DNA from: Chalara sp. BL73
Lineage: Eukaryota; Ascomycota; Leotiomycetes; Helotiales
Assembly: GCA_918026815.1 (NCBI GenBank)
Contig: CAKJVC010000153.1
Span: 124,001-188,000, forward strand
Direction: 5' to 3'
Length of the DNA: 64,000 nt
Shown: positions 33,600-47,760 of the stretch, one piece after another
Position numbering within the stretch: position 1 is the first letter of the stretch
Layout of the letters: each line of letters begins with the position of its first letter
Made by a program: the position numbers and the translations under genes
Notes under the pieces: model-generated
Database searches by the model: none
Seen by the model: only the letters and a program-made list of their open reading frames with translations
Told to the model about the DNA's origin: nothing

Positions 33600-34120
33600 C
33601 AAAAAAGCAAGTTATTTAAGCAAAAAAGCGTTCGAAATATTAGTATACGCAGCAAAAAATATAAAAATCACAAAAATAGCTCGTATTAAGTATAAAGCAT
33701 ATACTTAAACATATGTAAAGCAAGTAATTTTTAAAAAAACATTTAACAAAACATTATTTCGACCGTTTTACAAAATAACGTAAAACTTGTTTGAATTTTT
33801 CGATTATTTAACATATAACAAAACAAAGTATTTACTAGTAATTAAAAACGAATACAGCAAAAAACTTTTCGGCTTTTTGCTAACGTTAAAAAAAAAAACT
33901 AAAGTAATACAAACAGTTCGTAGTTTTAACAAATAAGTAAAACGTTAATACAATTTATTTATTTGCAAAATTAAGCACAACAATAATCGATCAATTATTT
34001 TAATAAACGAAACGTTAAAATATAAACAGTAAACAAAACAAAAAAAAATCTAGTTAAAACTTTTACTGTTATATACATACAAGCTAACAAAAAGTATTAA
34101 GCGAGCAAATTAAAAAGCAA
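33600..34120 (+). pseudogene. Copia integrase remnant
   Basis: Frame with several TAA/TAG stops reading FDYLTYNKTKYLLVIKNEYS, GFLLTLKKKTKVIQTVRSF, KIKHNNNRS and YTYKLTKSIKRAN, recognisable as the rve core of Copia integrase with Asp/Trp/Gly codons altered by transitions. Confidence 0.75.
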
Positions 34121-35599
34121 TAACTCGTTCGATAAAAATGCGTATAAATACAAATTTATTTAAAAGCTTATAGCCGAAATTAGCAATAACTAAAATACAC
34201 TTGTTTAATATAAGCTTATTTGCTGCAAAAAACATGCGTTTTTCGAACAAAACACTTAATACGTAGTTTAAAAACTATTTCAAATAGTATAATTCGCAGC
34301 TCGTAAACAAAATCACGAATAACTTTCGTTTTAATTAAAGCGGCATTTACGTGTACAAAGCTCGCGTGTATTTTCTGGAAAAAAATAAAAAAGCTTTAAA
34401 AAAACAAAAAGCTTATAAAGTCGATTTTAAAGTATATGTAAAATACTTAGTAAAATATATAGTTTTTAATATTTACAAAATTTAAATACTACAATTCGTG
34501 TAAGTTATTACTACAAAAAACGTTAAGTTCGACGAAAACTAGTTTTACTTACTAAAAATCGAACAGCTGGAAAACTAACTAGTTTTAATTGCTCGACAAA
34601 TAGTAAAAATAATAAAAAAACAAAACATTTAAAACGTTAAATTAATAATCGAAAACTTAAACGTACTTAGTAAAAATTTCGGCGAATAAATAACAAAGTT
34701 AAAATTTTTGCAAAAAGTAAAAAACACTATTTCCGAGTCGAATAGCTAAAACTCGAAAATAAAACAAAACTAAACTTTAAAAAAAAAACGAACTTTTACA
34801 ATAAATAAGCTGTTTTTTAAACTTTTAATACTCGATTTAATTCCGAGACTTAAAAACATACTAAGTAAAAGTTCGAAAAAAAAAACTGTTTATAAAAAAG
34901 CAAACAGTATAATATCCGACTTAATTTCGGGACTTAAAAGTATATTAAGTTAAAATTTAAAAAAAAGCGCTGTTCGAAAAAAGCTTAACAGTTCGTTACA
35001 ACCGATAATAACTACAAAAAGCGCGCTAAATGTTAAAAGCTTTAAAGCGAATTAAAGTATTTTAAAAAAAAAAAATCTGAAATTTACAAAAAAAGTTCGG
35101 CACTTTTTGCAAGTAATTATTAAAAATAATTTTCGTTTACAAGCAATTTACTGCTTAGCGGAAACTTTCGATAATTTAATTGCAAATTTTAATGCTTCGA
35201 ATATATTACGAAATTTACTACAGCTAAAAAAAAAAAATCCGAACTTGCGCCGAAATAAAAGAATTCGCAATTAAGTTTTAAACAAAGCGCAAAACTTAAA
35301 AAGTAGCTAAGTATTTGCAATACTAGCACTTAAATACAATACAATATTCGACAATGTTTAACAATAGGATTTATACAATTTACTAGTATTAAAAAAAAGC
35401 GAAACAGTAATTGTACATTTAGTATTTTACGCTGCTATAACAAAACAAGTAACGCTACTGTTAAAAAGTGAAAATTTTAACAAAAACTTTTATTTAGCAA
35501 ATTTGTTACTATTTTTAAAATACTGAAAAAAACTTTGCAGCTATTTACTAAAAGCTCGATTTGAAGCAAATATACGCGCAAAGCTAACAAATCTAAAAA

Positions 35600-36250
35600 G
35601 CTGTAAATACTAAAAAGTTATACTAGTAAAAAAAGCTTAGTATACACTTTTACTGTTGAAATAAATGTTTATATACAAAACAAATGCAGCTTTTATTTTT
35701 ACTTGCTACAAATCTCGAATTGTAATACGAAAAATTTTTTAAAATTCCGAATCGATTATTTTAATATACACAGCAATGTTAGTTTTTCGCTCGTTTAAAA
35801 TAGTTATAACTATAGTAGCAAACTTTAATTTTAAAATTAAGTAGTTCGATATAGTTAACGTATTTATTAATACAAAACGAAACAAAAACAAAACACAAAT
35901 TGTTTGTTAGCTTTTAAATAGTTTCAAAATACCGAAAATGTGCGTAAAACTAAATTGCGCGCTGTACAGTTTTAAAAACTTTCCGGCATTATAGTTCGAG
36001 AAGTTTACAACTACTTTAAAAAAATTAAAATTTAAAACAAGCAAAAAAAAGCTGTATTTTTATATAAACGAAAAGCGAACAATGTTTTTTGTGTTTTTTG
36101 TAAACGACTTTTTAGTAATATACTACAAGTTAAATAAACTAAAAGCGAACAAAGTAACAATTTTGCTAAAAAAAAAATACGAGCTAAAAAAAAAAAAAAA
36201 TACAACTTAGTTTTTAAGCATAAAAATTATACGATTAAAGTTAAAGCGAA
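35600..36250 (+). pseudogene. Copia reverse transcriptase remnant
   Basis: Reads through stops as a Copia RT. The catalytic YVDD appears as VFFVNDFLVIYY at about 36085-36130 (Asp to Asn by G-to-A). Upstream is a CALYGF-like LNCALYSFKNFPAL segment. Non-functional. Confidence 0.8.
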
Positions 36251-39200
36251 AACTTTAGCTATTTTACGACGTATATATTAAAAAAATCGCAACAAAATTC
36301 AACAAAGTTCAACAAAATGCCGACAAAATATTTAAGCACTTTTTTGCTATAACAAATACTTGTAAAAAACACCGGAACAGCCAGTAAACAAAGTGTAAAA
36401 AAATATTAAAAAAAAGTAAATAGTATTTTGTACACAACTATTATACTAAAAACAAATACTGTTTACGCAACAGTTCAGTTTTTCCGGTTTTTGATTAACT
36501 TAAGCCGGCAGTATATAAATGCAGTCGACTAAACGTTTTTATATTTTTACGAAACAAAGTTTATAACTGTTATATACAGTTATAATGTTCGCTTTAAACA
36601 GTTAGTTATTGCAACAAATACATTATTTGCAAATAATTTGTTTACTAAAAAATTTTTTTATAAATACGTTATAAGTTTATTTAGTAGAATTGTCGCATAA
36701 AAAGCAAAAAAACAAAATACAGTAATAATTTTTTTTTACAGAAGCTAAACTGTTCGCTTTTTAAAGCACAGTAAAAAAAACTATAGTTTTGCAAAAACTT
36801 TTTAAAAAAATTTAACTAAAACTCGGTAAACTGTAAAATATATTTTGTAATAATTAACAAACAATAAAACTAGTAGTAAAAAAAAACGAACGAATTTTTA
36901 CTAAACTGTGCTACGTAAATATTTATAATATGTAGCTGCGTTAAAAACATAAAAAAAGCGCTTTTACAATAACATATTTGCTAACAGCCGATATGTTTGC
37001 TAATAAACTTACAAAATTTTTTTTAAAATACAAGTTTAAGCATTTTTAAAAGTTGTTAAACTTGCAAAATGTTAAAAAAAAAATCGAACAAGTAAAATAA
37101 CATTTAACAAATTACACAATATTTGTAGTTTTAATATTTCGTTTGTAAATTTTATTTGTAAATATAAATATTTTACTGAAAACTGTTTTTGTACACGCAA
37201 AGTAGTAAAAAATTTATATATTTTTTTTGTACTATTATACAGCTAAAAACAACGCTTTATTGCAAAAATAACTGCGCAGCGCAAAAGAAATCTATGCTAA
37301 ATTAAAAAAACACTTTAAAATATATAAGTAATATTTTTAAGCTTTTACTAACTTGCAACTACTTTATTTATATTTATTTTCGCTATATAAGTAACGTTTT
37401 TAAGCCGGTACGATTCGAAGCTGGTACGATTCGAAATATAACAAGCTTTTTAAAAGTTCGCGAAATTATTTCAAAAAGCAAATATAATACAAAACTTTTT
37501 TTAACTGCAAAAACGAAACAAACTACTAAACTTTGCTTTACTTAAAAAAAAAAAACCGCGAAGTTTTTTTTTTATACCGGAATTAAAATCTAGTAAAAAG
37601 TAAAAAATACTTAAAAAGCTTTTATTATTACTACTCGAATTTTTATTTTTTTATTACTTTTTTTAAAACTAACAGTTTACGTATAGCTGTTTTTATTTTT
37701 TTTATTTTAAGCTGTTAACGCTAGTTTAAATACTTGTTCGTAAATTTACTGGACAATAAAACTATTAAATAAAAAGCTGGTTTATACTTATACTTAGTAA
37801 AACAGCGAGTATATCGTTTAGTACTCGCGTTAATTACATTCCGACAAATTTTATTATTTAATTCCGCTAGTATAAATCGAATATATTTTATACAAACAAA
37901 CTAACGCTAAGCACTATTTACAAGTTTAATATATGTTCGTTTAAAAAAAAAAAATATAGTTCGTAAAACTTGTTTTTTGTAACTTAAAAACTTAAATTCA
38001 AACTTCGATTTAAATAAAAACTGCGAATAAGTTTAAAACTTAGCAGCAGCTTTTAATTAAGTTGTGCAAAGCGATTTAATAAAAAATTCGAACTTAACAA
38101 ATAGTCGGCGAACAAATAGCAAACGTATAAAAATATCGCTGATTTGCTGCAATTAATTAGTAAGTCTAAAACGATACTGCAAACGTGCTTCGAAATTTTT
38201 AAAATAAATGTTGTTTAAATCGACTAATAAAAAACGTTTACTGTAATAAAAAAAAGTTGTAAAATTAAATACTTTAAAAAAATTGCGAAAAAAATGTTTA
38301 ACTTGAAACTGAAAACGTTAGTCGCGCAACTATTTAAAAAAAAAAACTAGCCGAGAATTGTAAAACAATTGCTTACGTTTAAAAACATAAACTATTTGTA
38401 AAAAATCGAACATTTAACTTGTAAAATAGTGTTTTTTGCTACTTGACATTAAAGTAATGCAAAACATATTAAGCATTAGCGTGCGTTTTTGCGACAAGTT
38501 CGAAAATAAATAAAAAGTTCGCGTATTATAAACAAAAGTCTAAAAATTAAATAGTATTACTCGAAGCATTAAAAAAAAAAGCTTAAAACTACAACTATTA
38601 AATATAGTGTATAATTAACGAGCTAGTACAAAGCTAAATCCAACTCGATTATTAAAAGAAAAATGCTAGTACGAATACTTTTGTGCAAAAAAACTGCTAA
38701 CAAAAAAAACAAAACTGTTTTGAAACGTATTGCTATTACGGCCGCTTATTTTACTAGTATGTAAAAAAAAAAAAAAAAATTGCTTCGAATTGTTAAAATA
38801 GCTTTTTTTATGTTTAAAGCTCGTTATACGAAATTGCTAAACAGTTTGCTAAAAACGAACAGTTAATAAACAAACAAAACAAAAAAAATGTAAACGTACT
38901 GTTTTTTTTTTACGAGCTACTTGTCGAGCGTACTTTTTACTTTTTTGATATGTTTTTTTACATTTAGTTTTTTATTCTTTTTTAGTGTAAAAAAGCATAA
39001 TAATAATAAAGTAGTTTAATAGTAAAAAGCAACTAATAAAGCTGTACTAATAGTAATAATAATAATAGTAATAATGTTATTGTTGCTAAAAAAAAAAAGT
39101 TGAAAACAAGAAATACTAATTTATACTGTGTGATTTACTTAATCGAAAAAGTAGTAACTAAATAAACAAAAGTTATTAAATTACAGCTCGTTCGTTAAAA

Positions 39201-39387
39201 AGCTTAAAACTTACAATATTGCGCTTAAAATTTTAAACTTTGAAATCAACTTTTTTTAAAACAACACTAATACGCTTTTGTTATACGAAAGTGAACGCGC
39301 GCATTTTAAAGCAATACAAAAGTATTTTAGTATTTTTGCGAACTGCTTTATAATTAATAAAATCACAGTACGAAAAAATAAAAAGTG

Positions 39388-39593
39388 TGTTACAAAACCG
39401 ATCTATATTAAAAGTTATTAAGTAAATACGCGAGCATGCTAAAAATGGCCAAAAAGTTAATATTTATAAAAACAGCTCAACTGTAGAATACCTGTTCTCC
39501 AAACGTGTATATATACAATAATATCACTTCGCTATTTGGGACTGTTAACCATCAATTAGCTGTTCGCTGCACTACTGAGTACTCTCCGTGATA
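39388..39593 (+). repeat. 3' LTR of element B
   Basis: 206 bp, mirror of 31305..31510. Heavily mutated in its first half, intact in its last ~110 bp. Confidence 0.9.
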
Positions 39594-40689
39594 AAAACCG
39601 AATAAAAAAAAGCAAACTGCTACTTTTTTATAAATGTTTTTAAAACAAAAAAACTTAAAAAATAATAGCTCGATATAACTAACGAAAAATATAGTACAAA
39701 ATAGCGCAACAACTATAAAATAAAACGTATGCCGAAAATCAAAAACTGAAATTTAGCTACTTTACAATAAACCGACTATATAAACTAATTAAGCAAAAAC
39801 TAAAATACTAAATTTAGCAAAACGTTATTTATAAAAATGTAATTAAAAAGCAGCGCTTTATAAAAAAACGAGTATTACTAATAAAAGCTGCTACTACTTT
39901 AAAACTAAACTAATTAAAAACACTAATTTTGCTAAATAACAAAAATATAAAAATAATAATCGATACAAAAGCAATAAAACTATTTGTTAATTTAATTTGC
40001 GTCGAAAAAATACTGTTAAAAACTACGTCGAAACAAAAACTTTATTTAATTACAATTATAAATAGCAAAAATGTAAAAGTAAATAAGTAAATTAAAAAAA
40101 AAACTTTATTTTTAAAACTAAAACTATCGGAAAAATATACTAAAAAAATAATACTAAATGTAATACTACTAAAACAACATAGTATTGTACTTAAAATTTT
40201 TTAAGTTAAAAAACACAATTTAAATATAAATTAAAACAGCGACACGATTTAATTTAACAAATGCATTTACAATTAAAAAAAGTTAAAATAAACGTATAGC
40301 GAAAAAAAAGCTAGCGCTGTTTTTTTTACGCCGGCAACTTTAAGAAAAAAACTAACGCGAAATAATACAAAAAATACTTTTAACTAAATATTTGCGTAGT
40401 ATAAAAAATTCCGACAATTGTTTAAAAACTTACAAAATATACGTACTTTGTTTAAATACTAGTTATAAAATTATAAAATTAATTTAAAAAAAAAAAAAAA
40501 AAACTATTTTTTAAAAAACTAAAACTACACAATTTGCAAACTTTAAAAACGCTCGAAAAATATATAAAAAAATTAGCAAAAAAAAAATAAATTAAAAAGT
40601 TTAAATTATTAACAACGTCGAATATACTACTAACGCGCAAAAAAAAAAAAAAAACAAAAAAAACTTTAAAAAAAAACTTTGCGTAAACT

Positions 40690-41230
40690 ATTGTAGCTTA
40701 AACAGTATTACAATAAAAAACGTATATTTTGTGTTTAATAACTAATATTTGCAAAACAATTTAGTTAAAACAAAAATATTTACTAAGTTTAATTAAAAAA
40801 GTTTATTCGTTTTAATACGAATTAAAAAAAACTACAAATAAAAAACAGCTTTTATACTATTTTCGAAGTTGTAAAAATACACGATTATACTTTTCGGCTT
40901 AACTAACGTTTTTACAATTTACTAAAAACAAAACGAAAACATTTTAAAAAAAAATTTGTAAAAAATAGTCGTATATTACTTTAACAATATTTTAATTTTT
41001 TTAAAAAAGCTAAAAAAACATAAAAAGTATATAAAGCAAGTTATAAAAAAATTTGTACAAGTAAACTTTTAATTAAAACTGTTAAAATGCAAATTTAACG
41101 TTACTAAAATAAACTTTTTAAAATATATTGTCGAAACGAAATACTTCGTAATAAACTTTATTAAAATTAAAAATATTTAAAAATAAAAATCGTTACGTAA
41201 CGTTAAAAATATACAGTTATTTTTAAAATT
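40690..41230 (+). pseudogene. Gypsy reverse transcriptase remnant of element A
   Basis: The catalytic YLDD box reads YFNNILIFSK at about 40973-41010, followed by a KHKKYIKQVIKKFVQ helix typical of Gypsy RT. Many stops; Asp to Asn changes at the active site. Confidence 0.75.
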
Positions 41231-43039
41231 CGCTAACTTTTGCCGACAATTTATTAAAAAATATTTAAAACTTGTTTATTTTTTAACGTAACTAATACAA
41301 AAAAACGTTTTTTTCGAGTAAAAAATAAATTAAAAAACAGTTTTTAAAAAAATTAAAAACAAGTTTATTAAAAAACTTATTTTTTAACATTATAATAAAA
41401 ACAAAAAAGTATAATTAAAACAAATACTTTAAATGCAACTATAAAAGCAGTATACTTTTAAAAAAACAATAATAATAAATTATATTTCGTTGTTTACTTT
41501 TTAAAAACAATATCGTTAACAAAACAAAACTATAATATTTATAAAAAAAAACTATTTGCGATTGTAAAAATATTAAAACATTAACGTATTTATTTACAAA
41601 AAGCAAAATTTACAGTTACTATTTATACCGACTATATAAATTTTCGAACTTTTATTACTATTAAAGTTTTAAATAATCGAAAATTAGTTAAATAAATTAA
41701 AAAACGAACGAAATTCGATTTAGTTATTAAATACGTTAACAAAGTTAATAACGCGAAAACTAACGCGTTTAACAAAAAACTAAAGTACAAAAACTTTAAA
41801 GTATATTAAAAAACAGTTTTATTTAAAAAGCTCAAAAATAAAAACTTTGTTTTAAATATTAAAAAAATCGCGACTATAATAAAATATAACTTTATTGAAC
41901 TATAGTTAGCACGTTTTAAAAATAGCGCTAAACGAAACTTAAGCGCATAACGAATACTAAAAAAAACTTTTAAAAAAAACGAAAAAAATAACGAAATTTT
42001 TTAACAAAAAAAAACAAAAAAACTATATATACTTAAAAAAGTTAAAAAAACTTTCGTTAAAAAACAATATAGTTTTTTTGTACACAAATATTAAAAAATC
42101 AAAAAAACGTATAAAAAAATTGCGAAAACTTTTTAGTGTTTAAAACTAAAAACTATAGTAAAAATAGTAATTAATAATTACAATACTTGTATTAAAAACA
42201 AAACTTTACGTCGAGCTTTTTATAAATAAATACAAACAACTTTAATACTATTTACATTATAAAAATTAATATTTTAAAACTTTATTGTTAAATTTTCGAA
42301 ATTTAAAAATTTAATAACAAAAGTAAAATACGATTTTATTTTAGTTATAGTAAAAAAACTAACGAAATATATAATACTCGTTTTATACTGCGAGTTAAAT
42401 ACAGCAAAAAACTTTGTATATATTTTTTTTAAAAAAGTAGTTGTTTTATATAAACTACTAAAAAAAATTATATCGAATAAAAACAAATTTTTTATATTTA
42501 AGTTTTAAACGAGCTTTATAGCGCAGTTAAGCGTTAAAAAAAAGCTATTTATGTTTTTTTATTTACAAATAAATAGCTAAATAAAAAAAATAAACTAAAC
42601 AATAAAAATATATTTAAAATACTATATTAACTATAAACAAAACAACTAAGTTTAACTATTGCTGCTTACGCAATTTGTATATAACAGTTCGACTACAAAA
42701 ACAATGCTAGTTTTACTATTTTTTGCTAACTATAGCTACGAGTTAATAGTATACAAAAAACTAAAAATTACAAACATTAATAATAAATATGTTTAAATTT
42801 AAATTCGAAATATTAAAAACTTGTATAAAAAACTAACAAAAAACTTGCAGTTTATAGCAAAAAAAAACGTTTACTACTATAATAAAAAACGTAGTTAAAA
42901 ATTTATTTTCGAAAAAAAAAAAAAAAGTTTACTTATTTAAAAAAAACATTAATACTAAAAAACTAAGTAATAAACTAAACTACAAAAAACTAAAACTATA
43001 CAAAATTAAAAAAGTTAAAAAACTTTTAATTTACAAATT

Positions 43040-43310
43040 AAATTTATTTAAAAATATAAACATTTATTTAGTGTTTTACGTATTTTTGCTTAAAAAAGCA
43101 TTATTAAACGTTTTACTAATACTAAAAACCGAATTTTTTCTAATTAACTTAAACGCCGAATATAAAATAAAACAAATTTTAAACTGTAAATACGTTAAAA
43201 CACAAATTAAATACTTCGTTAAATAAAAAAATTATTTATACTTAAAAAACATATAAAACTTTAAAAGCAACTTTAATTGCTTTAAATTGTTAACAAAGTT
43301 TTATTAATAA
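43040..43310 (+). pseudogene. Chromodomain-like integrase C-terminus of element A
   Basis: Reads EYKIKQILNCKYVKTQIKY, then a W-replaced K*KNY and a NLNC-like segment, matching the chromodomain at the end of chromoviral integrases, with Trp codons turned to stops. Confidence 0.65.
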
Positions 43311-44223
43311 AATTTTAATTTGTTTAAAAAAAGTTTAAAAAACTAACAAATTTTGCTAAAAAATCGTTATAAAATTCGTTAGCAACAAAAACGACGTTAA
43401 CAATAGTAGCTTACTTTTGTTTTTCGTTTTTTTTTGTTTTAATTTTTTTTTTTTTTTTTTTCGGCAGTATTTAGCTTTTTTAAATAGCGAAAATTACAAC
43501 GAACTATTTTTTTTCGACGGCTTTTAATAAAAGCTTTTTGTTTTCTGAAATAAGCTATTTTAACTATAATTTTTTAAGCTTAAACCGAAGCTTTTTTTTT
43601 TTTATTGTTTAGTTTTTTTAGTTAACGATCGAAAAACATTTAGTTAACTAACTGCAAAACTTCGAAGTTTTAACGCTCGAACAAAAAAACGCTTGTATCG
43701 CAAAAACACTTTGTTTATATATATTTTGAACATTTCGCCGAACGTTTTTTTTTTAAATTAGCAACGTATTTTAAATTTTTTTTTTTATATCGAATACATA
43801 AAAACATTTTTTTGCCGACAAATTTAATAAAATTAACTAATTCAAATTTTTTACAAATTTTTTTTTTAAATAAATTTTTATTACGATTTTTGATTTTGTT
43901 CGTGCGCTAAAATAATGTAGTAAAAAAAAAAAAAAGCTATACTTTTCGCGCGAGATTTCTTTACTTGTATTTAAGCGTAAAAGCACGCTAAAGCGAAAAA
44001 AAAATAATGTTACGAACCGTATTTTAAAACTCGCTAAAACTTCGAAAAAAAAGCTTCGGAATACTTTAGCGTTTTAAAACTAATAAAAATTTTAAAAATG
44101 TAAATTTTAAAATTAGCTAGTAGTTTAAAACTTTAAGTAAGTAAAAAAGCAAACGGTTTATAAACTTTTAAAAACAGCTACTATGTTACGTAATAAAGTC
44201 CGGAAAAGTTTTAAAAGTTTATA

Positions 44224-47200
44224 CAGTGTAGGAAAATCAATTATAATCAATTTACTAGACTTATAATCAAAATCAAAATCAAAACCAAAATCAGTAATCA
44301 AAATCAAAATCAAAATTAATGATTATAATTGATTATAATTGATTTAAAAGTGGACCAATCACGTAGTTTTCTAATAAAGATTTATTTTATTATTAATCAA
44401 CTATTACTAATCAACTATTATCAATCAACTATTATAAATCAACTATTATAAATCAACTATTATAAATCAGCTATTAAAAATCAACTTTTGAACTTCGATT
44501 TTAAAATACTATATAAGTTAAGTGATCTTTTTCTACTTCTACTTTATTGTTTATTAAAATACTACAATACTACAATACTACAATACAACAACGACTTTTT
44601 ATACATTTTACATAAACTTCATTAGTTTATTATTAACATGTCTTATACTAAAAATATTAATATTATTTAAAATCAAACCGATTTTGAATTACTTTCTAAA
44701 CAGCTTTATCTTTTTACTAAAAGCTATTTTATTAAAACGCTAAATCTACTTCAAAAAAATAAAACTAAGCCTAGAACGGTAACTGTTACTTGTACTTATC
44801 AAAATTGCAAGTAAGTTTTATGAATTTCTTATACTATTTTAAAATTAAAATTAACTTTAATGAAATAGTTACAAGTTTAAAAATTAAAAAATAAATTATT
44901 CAACAAGCAACTATTTTACACACTATAAAAACAATCATAAGCTAGTACTTTTATACTTTTTGAAAAACGACATAAATAGTAAGTTATAATAAAATTAAAC
45001 TAACTTTTTAATAAATTTAAAACTAATTCTTTTAGCTTTCGACAAAACTAATTCGCAAATATTTACTTTACAAAAAACTTAAAGTAATATTACAGATTAC
45101 TTAGCGTTTTTTAAAGCTAAAAAACGCTTTATTGAAAGTTTTAATAATAAAAAGTTTAAAAAACTTGTTTTAAACTTTGTATTGTTAAATAATTTATTTT
45201 TTAATATAGTTTCAAGTTTTTCGTTTATAGAACTACTAAAATATTTTAAAGAGTACGTTTTTATAAATTTCTATTTTATAAATTGTTTTAATTTGAACTT
45301 TTTGTTTTTTTGCTAATTTTTAAAAGCGATATTTCTACTATTAATAGACATAACCTTAAACAAGAACTAAAAGCAATATATATTGATTCTATGAATAATT
45401 TTATTAATAAATTAAAAATACATAAAGAAAATAAAAGCACTTTTAACTTTACTTTAAACGCTTGGACTGCGTTTAATTAAAACGGTTATTTAAGAATTAC
45501 AATGTAAGTTTTTTTTATAAAAAAAACACTTTTTATTATTAAAATATTTACTAATTATTTTATAGACATTATATTAATTAAAACTTTAAGTTAAAGTCTT
45601 TTTTATTATCGATAGCTGATTTAAACGAAAAGCATTCGGGGCTTTATTTATTTGAAGTTTTATATAAAACGCTAAAAACGTTTAATATAAAGCTTGATAT
45701 TACGAAGTATTTTATTTTCAATTTTTATTAATTTTTTATTTATTTAAACTAAATTTTTTATAGTATTACACGAAATAACGCTTCTTTAAATCAAACTTTA
45801 ATATTTAATTTTAAAAAAGTTTATAATATAAAAGAATTTAAATTTAAGAACGATATAGCTTACTGCGCTCACGTTTTAAATTTAAGCGTACAAGATATTT
45901 TAAAAACTATTATTAAAAACGAATCAAAGTCTTTTAATAATATTGACGCTATTTACGCTATAGAAAATAGCGAAGAAACGGATATTACATTTGATATACT
46001 AAGTAAAGTTTTACTTTTTAAATTAAATTAAAACTGTTTTATTAACTTTTATTAGATTTTTCTATTTGAAAAAAAATTCGATTAATAATTATTGCTTTTA
46101 AATACAGTGCGGAAAACAAACAAGCTTTATTAGCGCAAATTAAAGCTTAAAATATTGAAAAATATAAATTACCGCAGTTAAGTAAATATTTTAAGTTATA
46201 TTTTTTATTGATTATTATTAACTATAAAATAGATAATAAAACTCGGTAGTCTTCTACTTATAATATAATTTTTAACTTTTTAAATTTATTAGTTCCGATT
46301 AATACAGTTATAACTGTATCTAAAAATAAAGCTTTTAAAAATAAAAAGTTATTAATTAATGATTTAAAAGTAGAGTATTTAAAAACTACTTTAATAATTG
46401 TTAAAATATTTGTTAAAGCAACAAATAAATTACAAAGCAATAAATATCCGACATTATATTATACTTTATTTTTAGTTTTCTAAATATATTCCTAGCTAAA
46501 AAATATAAAAAAAGAATTAAACGTAAGTTGTTTTTTTTTTAATTTAAATAATTATTAATATTTGCTAATTGGATTTTTAGAATCAAACTTTTAAGCACGC
46601 TATTAATAAAGAAATAGCAAAGCTTAAAAAATATTATTTTTAAAGCGGATATATAAACTCTTAAAATCGAGCTTTATATTATAGCTTAATTTTTGATTCT
46701 AGAGTTAAAAAAGAAGGCTTAACTATTTTAGGCTTAAAAAGTGGCCAAATTAGTAATATTACAACAGCTCTTGATTTAGAATATTAATCGTAAGTTAAGC
46801 TTTTTTATTTTTATTATTAAATTTTTATTATTATTTTGCTTTAATTTTTTTTAAAGAAATAAATATTTACAACACTATAAAAAAAAGTCTGATTATTTTA
46901 ATCGACTTCCGAGTCTTATTGATAATTCACTCAAAAAAAAAAATTTATACAGCGCTAGTAATTCGGAAAACGAATTATATACAGATTCCGAAAACGAACT
47001 AGAAAACGAATTAAAATTTTATTTAAACGAAAAAAGAGCTTCAAAACAAGTAAGTTTATTTATTTAAATTTTTTATTTAACTGATTAATTAATTTGAAAA
47101 AATAGACAAAGCCGTTAGTTTATTGGCAATTAAATAAAGCTACTTACCCAGTTTTAGCTATTTTAGCTAAAAAGTATTTACAAATTCCGGCCACTTCCGC

Positions 47201-47760
47201 GTTTAGTAAAAAAATTTTTTCGCAAGGAGCACTAGTTATTAATAAGCTAAGAAACAGGCTTAATAAAAATACTTTTAATATGATTTTGTGTTTAAAAAGC
47301 TGGAGTATTATAACGAAAAAAGAAAAAGAAACAAAAAATAAAGATAATAGTCAAAAAGAAACAAATTTTGAAATTTAGTTATTTAGTTAGTTAGTTAGAA
47401 ATTTTTTAAATATTTTTTTTATAAATTACAAAGTTTTTTTTAAAAACAAATTAAAATTATTACTTAAAGCTTTTATAAAACACTGTTAATTTTAATAAAT
47501 TCTTTTAAAAAATTATAAATTATAATTAATTAATTGGTTCAATTTTTATTTGTGCGTTATTTTGGTTTATTTTAAAAGTAATGCTATTTTTAGGTATTTA
47601 GTATACTATATATAAATAATCAAAAATCAAAATCAAAATCAATGATTATAATTAAGTATAATCAAAATCAAATCAAAAAATCACTAAATCAAAATCAAAA
47701 TCAAAATCAATGATTATAATTAATTATAATTGATTTTTTTGATTTTTTTTCCCTACACTG
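44224..47760 (+). mobile_element. hAT-superfamily DNA transposon inserted in the LTR of A
   Basis: Starts CAGTGTAGG and ends CCTACACTG, with an exact 8-bp target duplication AGTTTATA (44216-44223 and 47761-47768), the hallmark of hAT elements. Subterminal AATCAAAATCAAAATCAATG-type repeats and ATTATAATTGATT occur near both ends. Length 3,537 bp. It encodes a transposase relic on the plus strand, interrupted by introns and stops. It is less mutated than the surrounding LTR elements (TCA and TCT triplets survive). Confidence 0.92.
44640..47378 (+). pseudogene. hAT transposase remnant
   Basis: Possible ATG at 44639-44640. Readable segments: NAWTAFN and LRIT near 45460-45505, a FLLSIADLNEKHSGLYLFEVLYKTL stretch after a probable intron, and at ~47105-47320 the C-terminal hATC dimerisation domain (YWQLNKATYPVLAILAKKYL, PATSAFSKKIFSQGALVI, LNKNTFNMILCLKSW). 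Several Gln/Trp codons are stops. The hATC region is the best preserved part. Non-functional. Confidence 0.8.

Larger units (their letters stand above)
31305..39593 (+). mobile_element. Element B: Copia-type LTR retrotransposon, mutated, nested in A
   Basis: Two 206-bp LTRs (31305..31510 and 39388..39593) start TGTCAC/TGTTAC and end GTAATA/GTGATA. A 5-bp target duplication AAAAC flanks the element exactly (31300-31304 and 39594-39598). A purine-rich tract precedes the 3' LTR. Copia order is readable on the plus strand: protease region 33022..33342, integrase ~33600-34120, reverse transcriptase ~35600-36250, RNase H region ~36700-36960. Total 8.3 kb, somewhat long for Copia. No functional frame remains. 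Confidence 0.9.
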
